NCBI GenBank assembly: GCA_014218235.1
Contig: CM024766.1
Location: forward strand, 70,235,207 to 70,299,206
Direction: 5' to 3'
Source: Colocasia esculenta
Lineage: Eukaryota > Streptophyta > Magnoliopsida > Alismatales > Araceae
Length of the DNA stretch: 64,000 nt
Shown: one piece after another, positions 45,965 to 58,300 of the stretch
Layout: each line of letters begins with the position of its first letter
Numbering within the stretch: position 1 is the stretch's first letter
Translations under genes and position numbers: made by a program
Notes under the pieces: generated by a model
What the model was told of the DNA's origin: nothing
The model's database searches: none
Seen by the model: the letters and a program-made list of their open reading frames with translations, nothing else

Positions 45965-48900
45965 TCCTCCCCCTCTTAAAAGAATTTGGTTCCCAAATTC
46001 GTATGATCGTAAGAGGAAGAATGACTTACTGAATAACTCCAGATAATTCCGTCGCATTGTTGCTTCGGGCTCCCACATGGCTTCTTCGACTTCGTGATTT
46101 CTCCATAATACCTTTACCACGGGTATAGATCGATTCCGAAGCTGTTGCATATTCTTGTCCAAGATCCTCACTGGCCTTTCTTCATAGGTCATATCCTTGT
46201 TCAGAATAATGTCATCATGGCTGATTACCTGTGACGGATCATACACGTACTTCCTCAACATGGACACATGGAACACATTGTGCACTGTTGAAAACTGAGG
46301 AGGTAGTGCTAGTCGGTATGCCACCTCGCCAACTCTTTCCAATACTTCGAATGGACCTATGAATCTTGGTCTCAGCTTGCCTTTCATCCCAAACCTTTGA
46401 AGTCCTCTGGTCGGGGATACTTTCAGCATCACATGATCTCCGGTCTGAAACTCTAAGTCCCTTCTTCTTTTGTCTGCATAGCTCTTCTGCCTGGACTGAG
46501 CTATCTTGATCCTATCTCTGATAATCTGTATGTCTCTGCTAGTGTTCTGCACCATGTCTGGTCCTAGCCATTGCTGTTCACCTACTTCATTCCAGCATAC
46601 TGGCGATCTGCAGCTCCTGCCATACAGTGCTTCGAATGGTGCCATCTTGATGTTGGCCTGATAGCTATTGTTGTAGGAAAATTCTATTAGAGATAACTGC
46701 TCATTCCAATACCCCTCAAAGTCTATGGCACAGGCTCGCAACATGTCTTCCACTATCTGATTTGTCCTTTCAGTCTATCCATCCATCTGCGGGTGGAAAA
46801 CAGTGCTGAAATTGAGTTTCGTGCCTAATGTAGTCTGGAGTCCCTTCCAGAATTTGGAAGTGAATCTGGGGTCACGATATGAGACTATGGATATTGGAAC
46901 TCCATGTAGTCTTACTATCTCCTTCACATATAAGGCTACTAGCACATCAACACTCCAAGTGCTCTTAATAGCGAGGAAATGTGCGGACTTAGTCAATCGG
47001 TCCACAATGACCCAAATAGCATCAAGTCCACCACGAGTTTGGGGTAAACCCATGATGAAATCCATGCCAATACTCTCCCACTTCCATTCAGGTATGTCCA
47101 GGGGTCTAAGTACACCCGCAGGACGACGGTGCTCGGCTTTCACCTATTGACAAGTGAGGCAGTGTGCGGCATGCTTAGCCACCTCACGCTTCATGTTTGG
47201 CCACCAAAATGACCTTTTCATGTCTTGGTACATCTTGGTTGCTCCTGGGTGAATTGTGTACTTGGTCTAGTGGGCTTCATCCATCAATTTTCTCTTCAAT
47301 TCTTCATTGTCAGGCACACAAGTCCTGGCGTGGAATAATATTCTTCCATCTTCAGCAATGGAGAAATCTTGCTTGTCAGCTATGGTCTCCCTGACTCGGA
47401 CTAGGAATGGATCATTTGCATGTTGTTCTTTAATCTCGACGAATATATCGGGTTGAGCTCTTAAGTTGGCCACTAGCACCTGATCACTTCTCTCCTCAAT
47501 GTTTAGATTCATACTGGCAAATTGTTCTAACAATTGCATCTCGCCCATGACTAGACAGGATAAAGAAGCTACTGGCTTCCTACTGAGTGCATCAGCTACT
47601 GCATTACCTTTGCCTGGGTGATATTGGATATTGAAATCAAAGTCTTTCATGTACTCCAGCCATCTCCATTGTCGCATATTAAGCTCCTTCTGAGAAAATA
47701 AATACTTCAAACTCTTGTGGTTGGAGTAGACAATAAATTGCTCCCCATATAGGTAATGTCTCCAAATCTTAAGTGCAAATACCACCGCAGCCAATTCTAA
47801 GTCATGGACTGGATAGTTGACTTCATGTGGCTTCAACTACCTTGAGGAATATGCTATCACCTTTTCATTCTGCATTAACACGCAGCCTAAACCAATTCCA
47901 GATGCATCAGTGTAGACTAAAAATCCTGTGCCTTTGAATGGTAATGCGAGGACAGGTGCAGATGTCAAAAGTTGCTTCAGGGTCTGGAAGCTCTTCTCGC
48001 ACTCCTTGCTCCAGACATATGGGTTCTCTTTCCACGTAAGACGCGTAAAAGGTACAGCTATCTTAGAGAAGTCTTTTATGAACCACCTGTAATAACCAGC
48101 CAGTCCAAGAAAACTTCTTATCTTTGTGACATTAGTCGGCCTTTCCCAGTTGAGTACAGCTTCTACCTTGGAAGGATCGACAGCGATACCATCCTTGGAA
48201 ATAACATGACCCAGAAATGACACCTCCTCGAGCCAGAATTCACACTTGCTCAATTTGGCATAGAGCTTGTTGTCCCGCAAAATTTGCAGAGCGATCCTCA
48301 GATGCTCCTCGTGCTCTTCCTTGGTCTTGGAGTATATGAGAATATCATCAATAAAAACCATGACGAACTTGTCGAGGTAGGGCCGATAGATGATGCTCAT
48401 TAATTGCATGAAAGTTGCAGGAGCATTGGTTAGTCCAAAAGGCATGACTACAAATTCGTAATGACCGTACCTACTCCTAAAAGCTGTCTTGTAAATATTT
48501 GCATCTTTAATCCTCGTCTGATGATATCCCAATCTAAGATCAATCTTAGAAAAATATTTTGCTCCTGATATCTGTTCAAATAATTCATCAACAGAGGCAG
48601 AGGGTACTTGTTCTTGATAGTGAGATTATTCAGCTGCCTGTAGTCGATGCATAATCTCATAGATCCGTCCTTCTTCTTGACGAACAGCATTGGTGCTCCC
48701 CAAGGAGAAGTACTCGGTCTGATAAACCCTTTTTCCAGCAGTTCCATCAATTGCTCCTTCAACTCTTTCAATTCAGCGGGGGACATCCTGTAGGGTTGTC
48801 GTGAAACCAGTGCAGCTCCAGGTACGAGATCAATTGAGAAATTCACATCTCTCTCGGGTGGAATGCCTGGAAGCTCATCGGGAAACACATCGGGATATTC

Positions 48901-49440
48901 TTGTACTATATGAATGTCTGATATCTTAGTTGCCTTCTTTTCTACCATAATTGCGACAAGAAATGCCACACACCCCGTTCTAATCATGTTTTGTGCTTTT
49001 ATGGCAGAGATGAGAGACAAGTGCCTCTTGTGTCTACGTCCCGTGAAGGTCAGCTTAGGGAATTCACTAAAAGTAATCTTCCCTTTTCTACAATCAACAC
49101 AAGCCCCATAAGTAGATAGCCAATCGGCTCCCAATATGACATCGTAGCCCTCCATGGGCATACAGATCAAATCAGCTCTAAGATTGTGATCATCAATCTT
49201 AACATCAGCTAATGGAAAGTATTTGTTAAGCTGAGCCTTTTCTCCCAGTGGTGTGGTGACAGGTAATTCAAATTTCATGGGTGTGGGTTTTTCGTTTAAT
49301 GTGTCAGCGAATGCTTGTGATATAAAAGAATATGTTGCGCCAGTATCAAATAATACAAAAGCTGACTGGGAGAATACTGGTAAAGTACCTTCGACGACCC
49401 CACCTTCCTCGGTGGTTTCCACTTCTTGCAGAGCTTGAAG
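45932..49440 (-). pseudogene. pol: pol of element F: protease, RT, RNase H, integrase with chromodomain-like tail (broken)
   Basis: Protease LFDTGATYSFIS near 49320-49355. RT begins with FPDELPGIPPERDVNF; a frameshift near 48590 leads to the palm with FGLTNAP and VFIDDILIYS (about 48330-48430). RNase H has YTDAS and ELAAVV, but the usual DHKSL Asp reads Asn (SNHKSL, near 47720). Stops lie near 47836, 47267, 47143 and 46773. Integrase: GMDFIMGLP is present; the second catalytic Asp (normally SDRDPRF) reads Tyr (SYRDPRF, near 46870). The C-terminal tail includes HVSMLRKYV and the chromodomain-like VKVLWRNHEVEEA. The last frame runs through the polypurine tract to a stop inside the LTR. Confidence 0.9.
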
Positions 49441-50394
49441 TCTGCCTGGCTTCTTTTGTCTCGTAGGACGCTTCTCATTTTCATTTTCCTTGAGTAATGG
49501 GCATTCAGGAATCCGATGCTCTCGGCTCCCACAATGAAGGCATGCACCTGCCTTTCTCCAGCATTCTTTTGTCGTGTGACCAAGCTTGTCACAATGCTTG
49601 CATCTTGGTTTGTTGTTCGGAGCAGTAGTGGTGGGGACTTTGGGCTTCTGCTCCTGGCTTGGCTCATCAGAGATACTTAACAGCCTTTTCTTGCCATTAG
49701 TGGGCTTGCTCGATGTTCCAGATGTCTGCTCTTTCTTTACCATTCTACCCTTGATGCGATCAGTGAGCTCGGTCGCATCTTCCAGTAACTATGCTCTTCT
49801 TACCATCTCTGGATAAGTCTGAATGTCCATGGGTGCTAGCTGGGTGATGTATGTGGGCCTGAGCCCATTAAGAAAGCGCTTGGCCTTCATTCTCTCTGTG
49901 CTAACCAAATGATTGGCATAGCGTGCCAATCGGGAGAACTGAGCCTCATACTCAGCAACAGTCAGGTTCCTTTGTTTTAACGCGGAAAATTCGGATGCCT
50001 TTCTCTCTTGGACTCTTTCGGAAAAGTACTTGGAGTTGAAATGCTCCTTGAACTCTTCCCATGTAAACTGTGCATCAGCCCTGGTGGCTTCAATGGACTC
50101 CCACCACGCACGGGCGCCCCTCTCAAGCAGGAATGTTGCTAGCAGTAGTTTGTCTCCATCCGCGCATTGCATAATGTGGAAAATGCGCTCAATCTCTTTT
50201 AACCAATTCTCCGCTTCGTCAGGATTTGTGATCCCACTGAACCGAGGTGGGTTCAGATTGCGGAAATTTCTGTGTAATTCACCAGCTCCTCGGTTGTTGT
50301 TATTATTGTTGGCTCCAGCAGCTTGAAGTAAGGCTTGAGTAAGCTGCTGAATAGTCTGCTGCATATCACGGAGTTGTGCACGCTCCGCTGCCAT
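49440..50394 (-). pseudogene. gag: gag of element F (one stop)
   Basis: Starts MAAERAQLRDMQQ with a Gln-rich coil, then an Asn run. The gypsy gag core includes FLLERGARAWWESI, WEEFKEHFNSKYF and YEAQFSRLARYA. A TAG near 49789, likely a former Gln codon, ends the first 201 residues. After it come two zinc knuckles, CKHCDKLGHTTKEC and CLHCGSREHRIPEC (about 49505-49610). There is no intron at the point matching the second intron of H. Confidence 0.88.
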
Positions 50395-50602
50395 TATTGT
50401 GGTTCAAGTTCCTTCAAAAGAGAATGTTTTAATGTAAGTTACTGAGTTGGCACTAAGTTGTGCGTGTGTGAATTCATTTTTATCTTATTACCCTTGGCTC
50501 TACCCATCTCACATAGGTACGGAATTTAGACTCTAAGTCGAGGCAGGTCAAACCTAGATCATCCTATACTTAAGAATAACCTAGGCTCTGATACCACAAA
50601 AT
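50395..50602 (-). other. Leader and primer-binding site of element F
   Basis: About 200 non-coding bases between LTR and gag. The complement of TGGTATCAGAGC lies at 50585-50596, six bases inside the LTR, the normal gypsy spacing for an initiator tRNA-Met primer. Confidence 0.9.
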
Positions 50603-53510
50603 TGTAACGCCCCGACACGGAATATCGGAGTGATATTACAGTTATTAAATAGTACAGAGCGAGAAATAAATGACAAACCATTGCACAATTGAATAACACC
50701 AAATAAACTTCAATTCAATTAATATTCCATCAACGTCATGACCTAACTATTACATCATCTGACCAGAGCCATAACTAGAGCCCAGAGTACTTTATTCTAA
50801 ACTAACTAACTACTAAAGCAGTGGTTGCTGTAAATGGTCACTCCTGAGCATCCTCCTCAATCCCATCCTCGTGAGTGTGGTCATCGTCAAACTCACCTAA
50901 AACACATTAAATAAATACGCAGGATGAGCGAATAACGCCTAGTAGGACTTAATATCTCATGAACACAAGCATGGTTTAAATAATTAACGTTTTAATGGCA
51001 GTTTAACTAAAGAGCATAGTCACGTAGAGCGAGTAACGATAACGAGAGAACGATAGCATCTGGCACGGGGAAAATAGCACATTGAGAACGATAATAGAAT
51101 GGCCATGTAATGATATAACATGTAAATTACACAACGGTGCACTAGTAAAGATAACGATAGCACTTGTATGGATAGCACTTTGATTGTCATAGATTAATCT
51201 AGATAGTAAGCTGGCACTGAATGCATGCCGCAACACATCTTTGATCATTTTAACTCCCATGGGCACTAGCACTTTTCGGGCGCTCCTCCCAGGACCTGAT
51301 CGGGCCCCATTGCACTGGCATTAGTCATTTCTTTATCTTAGACAATCACAAGAATGGCCAATAGAGTACCAAGAAATAGATAAGAGTAGTAGACAAACTA
51401 GATGAGAGAGTAGAGTGAACGTGAACAGATGAGAGGATATATAGATAGTAGATGAGATAGGGTCAATATCGTAAAACACGATAAACAACGATAGTCACAA
51501 TTGCTCGGCACAAGGTCATGTACCAGCAGTCTTGTAGAAATCATCCCCGCCCATTAGCCGTGCTATGAACACAGACTAGATGGTCCGGCATGATCGCAAG
51601 ATAAGAAGAGAACACACTAAGGCCATGGATCGTATTGATCCCTAAGGTGTAATGGGTTTTAGGGTACAACCAGCTCGTCGGTAATGGACGTGCGCCAAAG
51701 CCAAGAAGACTTACGGAGGCCTTGACAAGGAGTCCCTAGCCCAGTCGAGAGTATTCCCGATGGAGAGGTGGTCCAAGTCAAGAGAAAGTGTGTAGAAAAC
51801 TAGTCCGTCGTGTCTCGAGTGCTCGAAGGCCGAGGGAAAATGATAACAGTATTCCAAACGCACGTATAAAACGAAGACAATTATATTTAATTAAATAGAG
51901 AATTTAGTCATTTATTTTTCTAATTTACCAGATACATTATTGCATAAATTATTAGGGTCAAATGGCAAATAATAATGTTATGTGTGTGTAAGTGTAAAGA
52001 AATCATGAGATTATGATAAATCGTGCAAATAGCTTTTAATTAATAAGAATTATTTAATTATTATCCAATAAAAATATTCAGGTTAATGATTAAGCTTAAT
52101 AGTACATGGTTTAACTTGTACAAGGGTTATATGGCAAATAAAACAAGGATATGGACACAAATAAAGGTTCTGGTCGCAATCTTTAAATCGCGGTGGGCCT
52201 ACCCGCCACGATTCAAGTCGCGACGGGTGGCTCGGTCGCGATCCGCAGACTGACCAGCCTGGTCCGGTTCACGCCGAAAATCGCGGCGGCAGAGGCCGCC
52301 GCATTTCTTAACGTGTCGTACCCGCCAACCGCGACCCTGCTGGTATCGCGGCGGGTCGCGCCGCCGCGATATCAGGGAGGGTCCGGCCTTTTTACCCTTT
52401 TTTTCTTGGGTAAACCTGCTTGCTACAGGGAACTTCTAAACTCCATATAAAATCGCACGATCATCCAAAAAGCATGAAACCAGTTTTAAACGAAAGTAGA
52501 CACATAGATCTAACCGCATGCATGATTAATTTGAAAATAGACAAGGTTAAGGCATGCTTCGATCCGGTTATTTTTTGGTGACCTAAACATGCGCAGTCAA
52601 GATTCAATGAATTAATTAGCGATGCATACATGATGAAAATTAGTCAAACCCAGGGCGTTTGAAAGCTAACATGATGTAGTATTCATGAGAATTTTCTCAT
52701 GGCATGGGATCATGTATGCACGAGGTTTGAAAGCAAACATGAAGGCTCGGGTACATGGATCAAACAAGGATTCAATGAATTAATTCTCCCTTATGGGAGA
52801 TCGAAATAGAGCGAAACCAGAGGGCTTTTGCACGGGAACATGATGTCTACCTAGGATAATTTTTACTCGAGTTTAGTTTGAGAGATTGCCTACCTTTTTT
52901 GTGGAGTAAGAAAATCCTTATTTTGAAGACAAAAAGTGATAAAGAACACCAAACTCCAGCGCTTCTCCTCCAAGATCCTCGTCCTCCAGCCTTTTCCTTC
53001 GTCTCCCAAAACTCCATAAGTGAACTAGGGTTGCTAGGGTCAATGTTTGAGGTGTTTTGTATGACTTAAGAGTCCCTTCTTGCTAAAACTCCTTTCTTTC
53101 TTAATAAATCCGAGTTTTCCTTATTTATCTCCCTAATTCCCTTAATTATCCACCTAATAGGATTGGGAGGAGAACCAATTTCGTGGCCAAGGGTTTAGGT
53201 TGGGGTAAGGACTCTTATTTGGATATTTATGGGTTATTTAGTATTTATCTTAACCCTTTACTATTTATTAATTAATTATATATGAATTTAAATTAATTAT
53301 TCCTCATCCCATGATGGGCTCCTCTTTATTAGGCCCATTATTTTGTAATTGAGCTATTTACACAACCCATTAGGGTTTTAACTTATTGGGCTTGATTAAA
53401 TGCCCTTTTATTTCACTTATTCTTCATTTATTCTAATTAAATCTATTTACCTCATTTATTTAAAATAAAATTTTTATTTTATTTGGGTTTTAAAAATCAA
53501 GGGTACTACA
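50603..53510 (-). repeat. 5' LTR of element F (2908 bp)
   Basis: Plus-strand ends TGTAACGCCC and GTACTACA. Differs from the 3' LTR mostly by scattered transitions and small indels; around 51890-51920 it has AT-rich sequence missing from the other copy. The CpG island is at 52182-52370. Confidence 0.94.
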
Positions 53511-53760
53511 TCTTATTCCTCTTCACCATCTTTTTCCCCGTTGTTTCTCTATTACTAGAGGGGACTGTTCTCTTTTGTATAGATACTGTAACACTCACTG
53601 TTTCTTGGAGATTTGTACTTCCAATATTTCCATGCAATTCCATTTTCCCTTGATCCCCGACTGGAACTACTTGCTCCAAGGACTGAGCAAGGTTGTTCGT
53701 TGCATATTGAACCTCTCTCCAATGTGCTTCTTCCCCCATCACACTGGGCTGAGCAAACAA
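53511..53760 (-). pseudogene. gag: gag fragment of element G, upstream of the zinc knuckles
   Basis: About 83 residues (starting MFAQPSVMGEE), polar and Gln/Ser-rich, ending in basic GKKMVKRNK. It joins in frame with 42863-43076 once F and one copy of the 5-bp target are removed. The conserved gypsy gag core is missing or unrecognisable. Confidence 0.6.
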
Positions 53761-53769
53761 ATTTAAGTT

Positions 53770-54150
53770 TGGTTAATCAATCATGCAGTTTGGTGATGCA
53801 TATGAGTCGACTCTATTCAAGGATAGGTTAATGCTAAGATGCTACAAGGTCAACTCTACACGATGGACAATTAGTCAAAATTGTAATCACTTGAATGAGG
53901 TCGACTTTAGAAGGCATGGAGTTGACTCTACTGAAACTTTCTTTACTGATTCAAGTCAAGTTGTTAGAGGAGCCTCACTTGGTTTAGTGAGGGGTGGATG
54001 TAGGTCTCCACACAGGAGCCGAACCACCATAAAAAAATTTCTTGCATTGTGTGGTTTGAAGTGCACTGACTACATTATTTCATCTGATTTGATCATAGTC
54101 TCGACCTCTTAAATTTTAATTGGTCAATATCTATTCACTCACCTCTAGAT
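53770..54150 (+). repeat. Fragment of a Sirevirus-type copia LTR in the G leader
   Basis: The phrase GGAGCCTCACT...GTGAGGGGTGGATGTAGG, then CCGAACCACC and later ATCTATTCA, follows the same order as the E LTR at 23999-24284. It carries GAGTCGACTC (about 53804-53813), AGGTCGACTT (about 53899) and decayed TTGAC/TCAAC versions, a third family variant of the palindrome. Ends are unclear and no interior remains, so it may be a solo or truncated LTR. Confidence 0.6.
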
Positions 54151-54301
54151 ATTCATTTCATTCACAACACGATCTATATCCAATCTTTACTTATCTAGCT
54201 TAACCTCAGGCTTTCTACCCATCCTCACAGGTCACTATAGGATGTTGAGGATCAATAACTCTAAAGTATTTGGATCCTCAACCGATGCTCTGATATCATT
54301 C
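54151..54301 (-). other. Leader and primer-binding site of element G
   Basis: The complement of TGATATCAGAGC is at 54287-54298, near the LTR start. The preceding text (ctacccatcctcacaggt) resembles the F leader (ctacccatctcacataggt), which supports G being a gypsy relative. Confidence 0.65.
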
Positions 54302-55349
54302 TATCACATCCCGACATTTAATATATCTATAAATGTCGTAACGTGAGTGAATAAGAAATCAAGAGTAAAATTTGAGCTTTTACAACAGAAATTGCTCGGG
54401 AGCCTCACTAAATAAAAATTAATTAACTGCCATACATTAGGTATTACATGATTTTCAATTTACAACTCAAAGGTAGACGCTGCAAGGGTTGATCACTCAG
54501 CACACAAATCCCAATGTCCCACCTTCTAGAGCTGTAGATTACCTGGGAAAAAGTAGGTATGAGCAATCTTGCCCAGTAAGATTTATCCTCCAAAATCAAG
54601 GAATAAAACAGTTTACATGAGTCAAAGATGATTGTGGTACAAGAATGTAATAAGTACTAAGTACAAGTAACGGAGCATGGTACAAATCAGATCGTAGATA
54701 AAGTGATCCGTGATTATCAAACAGTAACAAGGATGTAATAATATGCCAATGAACTGACATAAAGTGACCATTAGTTAAATAGTAAAGCATGAGTATATGA
54801 ACAATAGTTCAGAAGAAATTAGAGAAAGGTTACGTGTAGAGATGCCCTGCCCACTCCTCAAGAAAGTAATAAACATTCATGTCTCAAGATAATTCATGGA
54901 AATGTCGACCAATCTAGAATATAGTGGTGTCATGCCAAACACCCTGGAGATCCATACCGCTCTGCGCAGATTAAACGAATTTGGGTACTCCTCCCAGGAC
55001 TGGATCTGCCCCATTTGCACTGGCATTAATCCATGAGAGTCCGAAGACCCAAAAGTATGTCATCCCATTTCCATTTCTAATATACATACATGGTACTTGG
55101 GCACTCATCAAGAGTAAAACAATATCACAGAAAATAGGGTTCTAGGAGTCAATGCTAATGACTTCAGGAAGATGTAACCATATAGGAACAATCATACTTG
55201 AATGTGCCCAAGACTAATCCATAGTTGGATGTAGATGATGACTAGGAGATTCAATTCAGTGGTATAATAGTTTAGAATTCAAGAGAATGAGGAAAACAAC
55301 TTGTTTGGACAATACAAAAGTGTGTCACCTTTGATTGGGAAAGGAATGG
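54302..55349 (-). repeat. 5' LTR of element G (part)
   Basis: Starts near cacatcccgac, the decayed counterpart of TGTAACGCCCCGAC in F. It shares with the F LTR the block CTCCTCCCAGGAC...CCCCATT.GCACTGGCATTA (about 54990-55030). The right side is cut by H at 55350, with aatgg (55345-55349) as the expected target sequence. Confidence 0.65.
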
Positions 55350-58300
55350 TGTAAGACCCTCGAATTTCCGTCGCATTAATTGTATTTATGTGTGTATATT
55401 TGTGCTTGTGTATGTATGTACATATTTACGTACGCATTAATTAGTATAATTACGTGTGCATGTGTTTATGTTAGATGTAAATAATGCATGTATTGAATGG
55501 TGATAGTATGGATATAATACCGTATACATATTGCATGTATATATGCATGGTTTTCTGAATAACTTAGGGTTCTGGCCGAAGGCCCCTTGGCGTCAACCCC
55601 TAGCCGCTGAGGTGGTGTCAGCGTCCAGACCTGGACGCCGACACTAATCCCGGCGTCCAGCGATATGGATGCCAATCTCTCTGGCCTGCATGCGCAGCAG
55701 ACCTGCAAGCTTCTGAAACAAGGCAAGCCAACCATTGGAGGTTGTCCCCGACGGCTCTGAAGGCTATCAAATCGGCCCGGTGAGTGGGAGAGAGACTCTC
55801 TTTAGGTCTGAACCTGAAATGGCTCTCCCCACTCCTCCCTTCACCTTGCAAGAGGAGAAAAAGTGAGAAAGAAAACCCTAGAGAAAGTCTGTGAGAAAAA
55901 CCCCTCTTAACACCCACAGATCCGACCCCCCTGGAGCTTGATCCGGCGTTCCACTGCTTCAAGAAGGTAGCTGGATCAAAGGAGGAGGCTTCCACGACAT
56001 CCCCTTGGCGTGGAGATCATCCAGGAGCCCGGAGGAAGAGATCTTTGGAGGGATTTCTGCACTTCTTGGGACAGCCCAAGGAGGTCTTCACCGAGCCCTA
56101 GATCCTTTGGAAGAATTTTTAAAAGGCAAGTGACCTATCCATGGTGTCCCCGTATGAGTCTAGGTCGGTTTTGCTATTTTTGTGGATTTTTCCTCGAGTC
56201 CTAGACCCTCCCATTCACCCAAGTTTGAGAGCTCGGGTCTGTGTTTCTGCACAGACCTCGCTTGACGGCAAGGTCCCTGGACGCCCAGATCATGCTTGGC
56301 GTCCATCGGCCCTGTCGATGACCCTGAGTCAGCGGCCAGAGACCGCCACCAAGTTCTTCTGGACAGAACAGTGAGCTGTTCTGCCTTTCTTATACATTAA
56401 TTTCGGTATGTTTTCCGTGATGAGGATATATGGTAATCCTATACTCTATGTATATTGTTAATTGTGGTGTGTGAATGAGTGTGATTCGTGATGGTAAATG
56501 TAGGATAATTGTACCCCTTTAAACTTGTGAGTATGACATGTAGATAATCTTGCAAATCCTTGTTCATGATTGGGATTAGTATGAATGTCTTGGTCTTGGT
56601 CTGATCATGACGATTAGTGGGTTAGCATATGTGTTTGAAATTTTGGTAAATTATCCATGCTTGTGTAAATTGCTAATAAATCCGGCTCGGTAAAATAAAA
56701 GCATGCAAGAATGGTTGTGGTGAAATCCATAGATGTATGATTTAGGGTAATTTTGTATTCTCAAATCATGCATATATTAGTAGCCTCTGTTTAAAAAATA
56801 AGTGGCAATTTGCAGGATATGTTAAACCCCATACTAACTTAAGTTGTAAATAGTATGCTAAATATGTGTTTTATTTTCTGTAAATTCTATTTAGCTTAGA
56901 AAAATCTGAAAATTTGAGTGTATGATTTTGAACCCGAAAACAGCATGTGGTTAAAATTTCAGGTCATTTGGACCAATAAACAAAAATTTATGTATTTTCA
57001 TGTGAAATGTGATAATCCACGTGTATTCTCGTAATGTGATTAGTTATTGTCTAAAACCAACTTGATTGGTGAAATTACTGTGTGCTAAGCTCTTGAAATT
57101 CTGTAGTACCATGTTAGGAAAAACAGAGATATTCATGTGAGTGAGGAAGTGAATGTGATGAAAAGTGTGAAGTGTAAAACCATGTGTAAAACGGTAAATG
57201 TGTAAATGTGCAACTGTGCCAATGTGACACTGCTTCCGTAGAGGGCAGTGGAGCTGTATCAGGGAAAAGTCCCCCTGAGAAAGTTCATTGTGTAAGTGAC
57301 CCTAAGGGCATTAGGGGGAAATCCTGGAGGTGGACAAGTACCACTGGTTAGGGTGGAGACTTGTTCTCCCGGTCTGCGCAGTCCAAGAGTCGCCATTGGA
57401 ATGCCTAGATGGCGTCTATGTGTAATGTGATGTGTATATGTCCTTCTTTGGTGGTTTGGACTATGTGTCACGGCACCTAAAATGTGTAATGTGAAATGTG
57501 TAATGTGTATGTGTCTATGTGTAAATGTGTAAGTGACAATGTGAATGTGCATGTGTAAAGTGAACCATGTGAAAGAGGAAACTTGTGTAAAGAAAATGTG
57601 AAACTAAAGATGTGAGAATATGTTATTGAAAACCATGTGAGACAAATCTGAAATCATGTGAAATCAGTGAATTTATGTTATTATCATCATGTTATTATGT
57701 GCAAAAATGTCTAGAATCCATGTTAGGGATAATTGGTGAAAACGGGTACAAGATAGCATGTTTGTTTGATCACATGATATGTTTTATGCAATATTGTAGC
57801 TTCCATGCATAGGTTTACAGCCGTTAAACCATGTGAAATCAGCAACCTAAAGCATGTGAGAAGGTTATGTATGTACTTAAGAACATGTGAAATCCATGCT
57901 AGTTGTGTTCCCCTTTCATGTATGTAAAATGTTCATGTTGATAGCTCTCATGTCTTAGCTCTTTAAAGATTAAAGTTTCATGAGTAAATTGAATAGAGAG
58001 CATGTGATAGGTGAAATTTTATTTTAGAAATCTGAAAGCATGACTCATGCATAAAATTGTAAAACTTCATGATAGGTTGAGACTTGAATTGACTAGCATG
58101 CTAGGTGTTGTAAATTGTAAATGTGCATGTAGAAACCACTAGGACTTGTACGTGTATATCATGAGTGGTGTTGCTTGATGAGTCCTTGGACTCACTCCTT
58201 GCTTCGGCGTACAGGTGTAGTTGGTGACGTGGCACCTTTGGAGGAGGTAGCAGAGACGGACTCCGAGCGTGGAGATTAGCTAGCTTTGGAGTTTCTTGAG

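Larger units (their letters stand above)
43077..53510 (-). mobile_element. Element F: minus-strand gypsy chromovirus (Tekay/Del-like)
   Basis: 10,434 bases: 5' LTR 50603-53510, primer site, gag 49440-50394, protease-RT-RNase H-integrase 45932-49440, polypurine tract, 3' LTR 43077-45964. Flanks are tcttg (43072-43076) and tctta (53511-53515), a 5-bp duplication with one difference. The integrase tail (VKVLWRNHEVEEAMWEP) is the reduced chromodomain of Tekay-type chromoviruses. Numerous stops, one RT frameshift and two changed catalytic residues show it is dead. Confidence 0.93.
41620..55349 (-). mobile_element. Element G: old minus-strand gypsy-type remnant hosting D, F and H
   Basis: Pieces: 3' LTR end 41620-42209, polypurine tract and non-coding 42210-42862, gag zinc-knuckle part 42863-43076, element F, further gag 53511-53760, a copia LTR fragment, leader and primer site (about 54150-54298), 5' LTR part from about 54302. 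Removing F and one target copy makes a continuous gag frame. There is no protease, RT or integrase between gag and the polypurine tract, so G is internally deleted or was a non-autonomous type. Both LTRs are cut, by D on the left and by H on the right. Confidence 0.75.

Noticed and set aside
55466..55995. Minus-strand open frames in the H LTR, one repeated at 63661-63930
   Set aside because: Repeated only because the LTR is; antisense to the element, with no recognisable domain.
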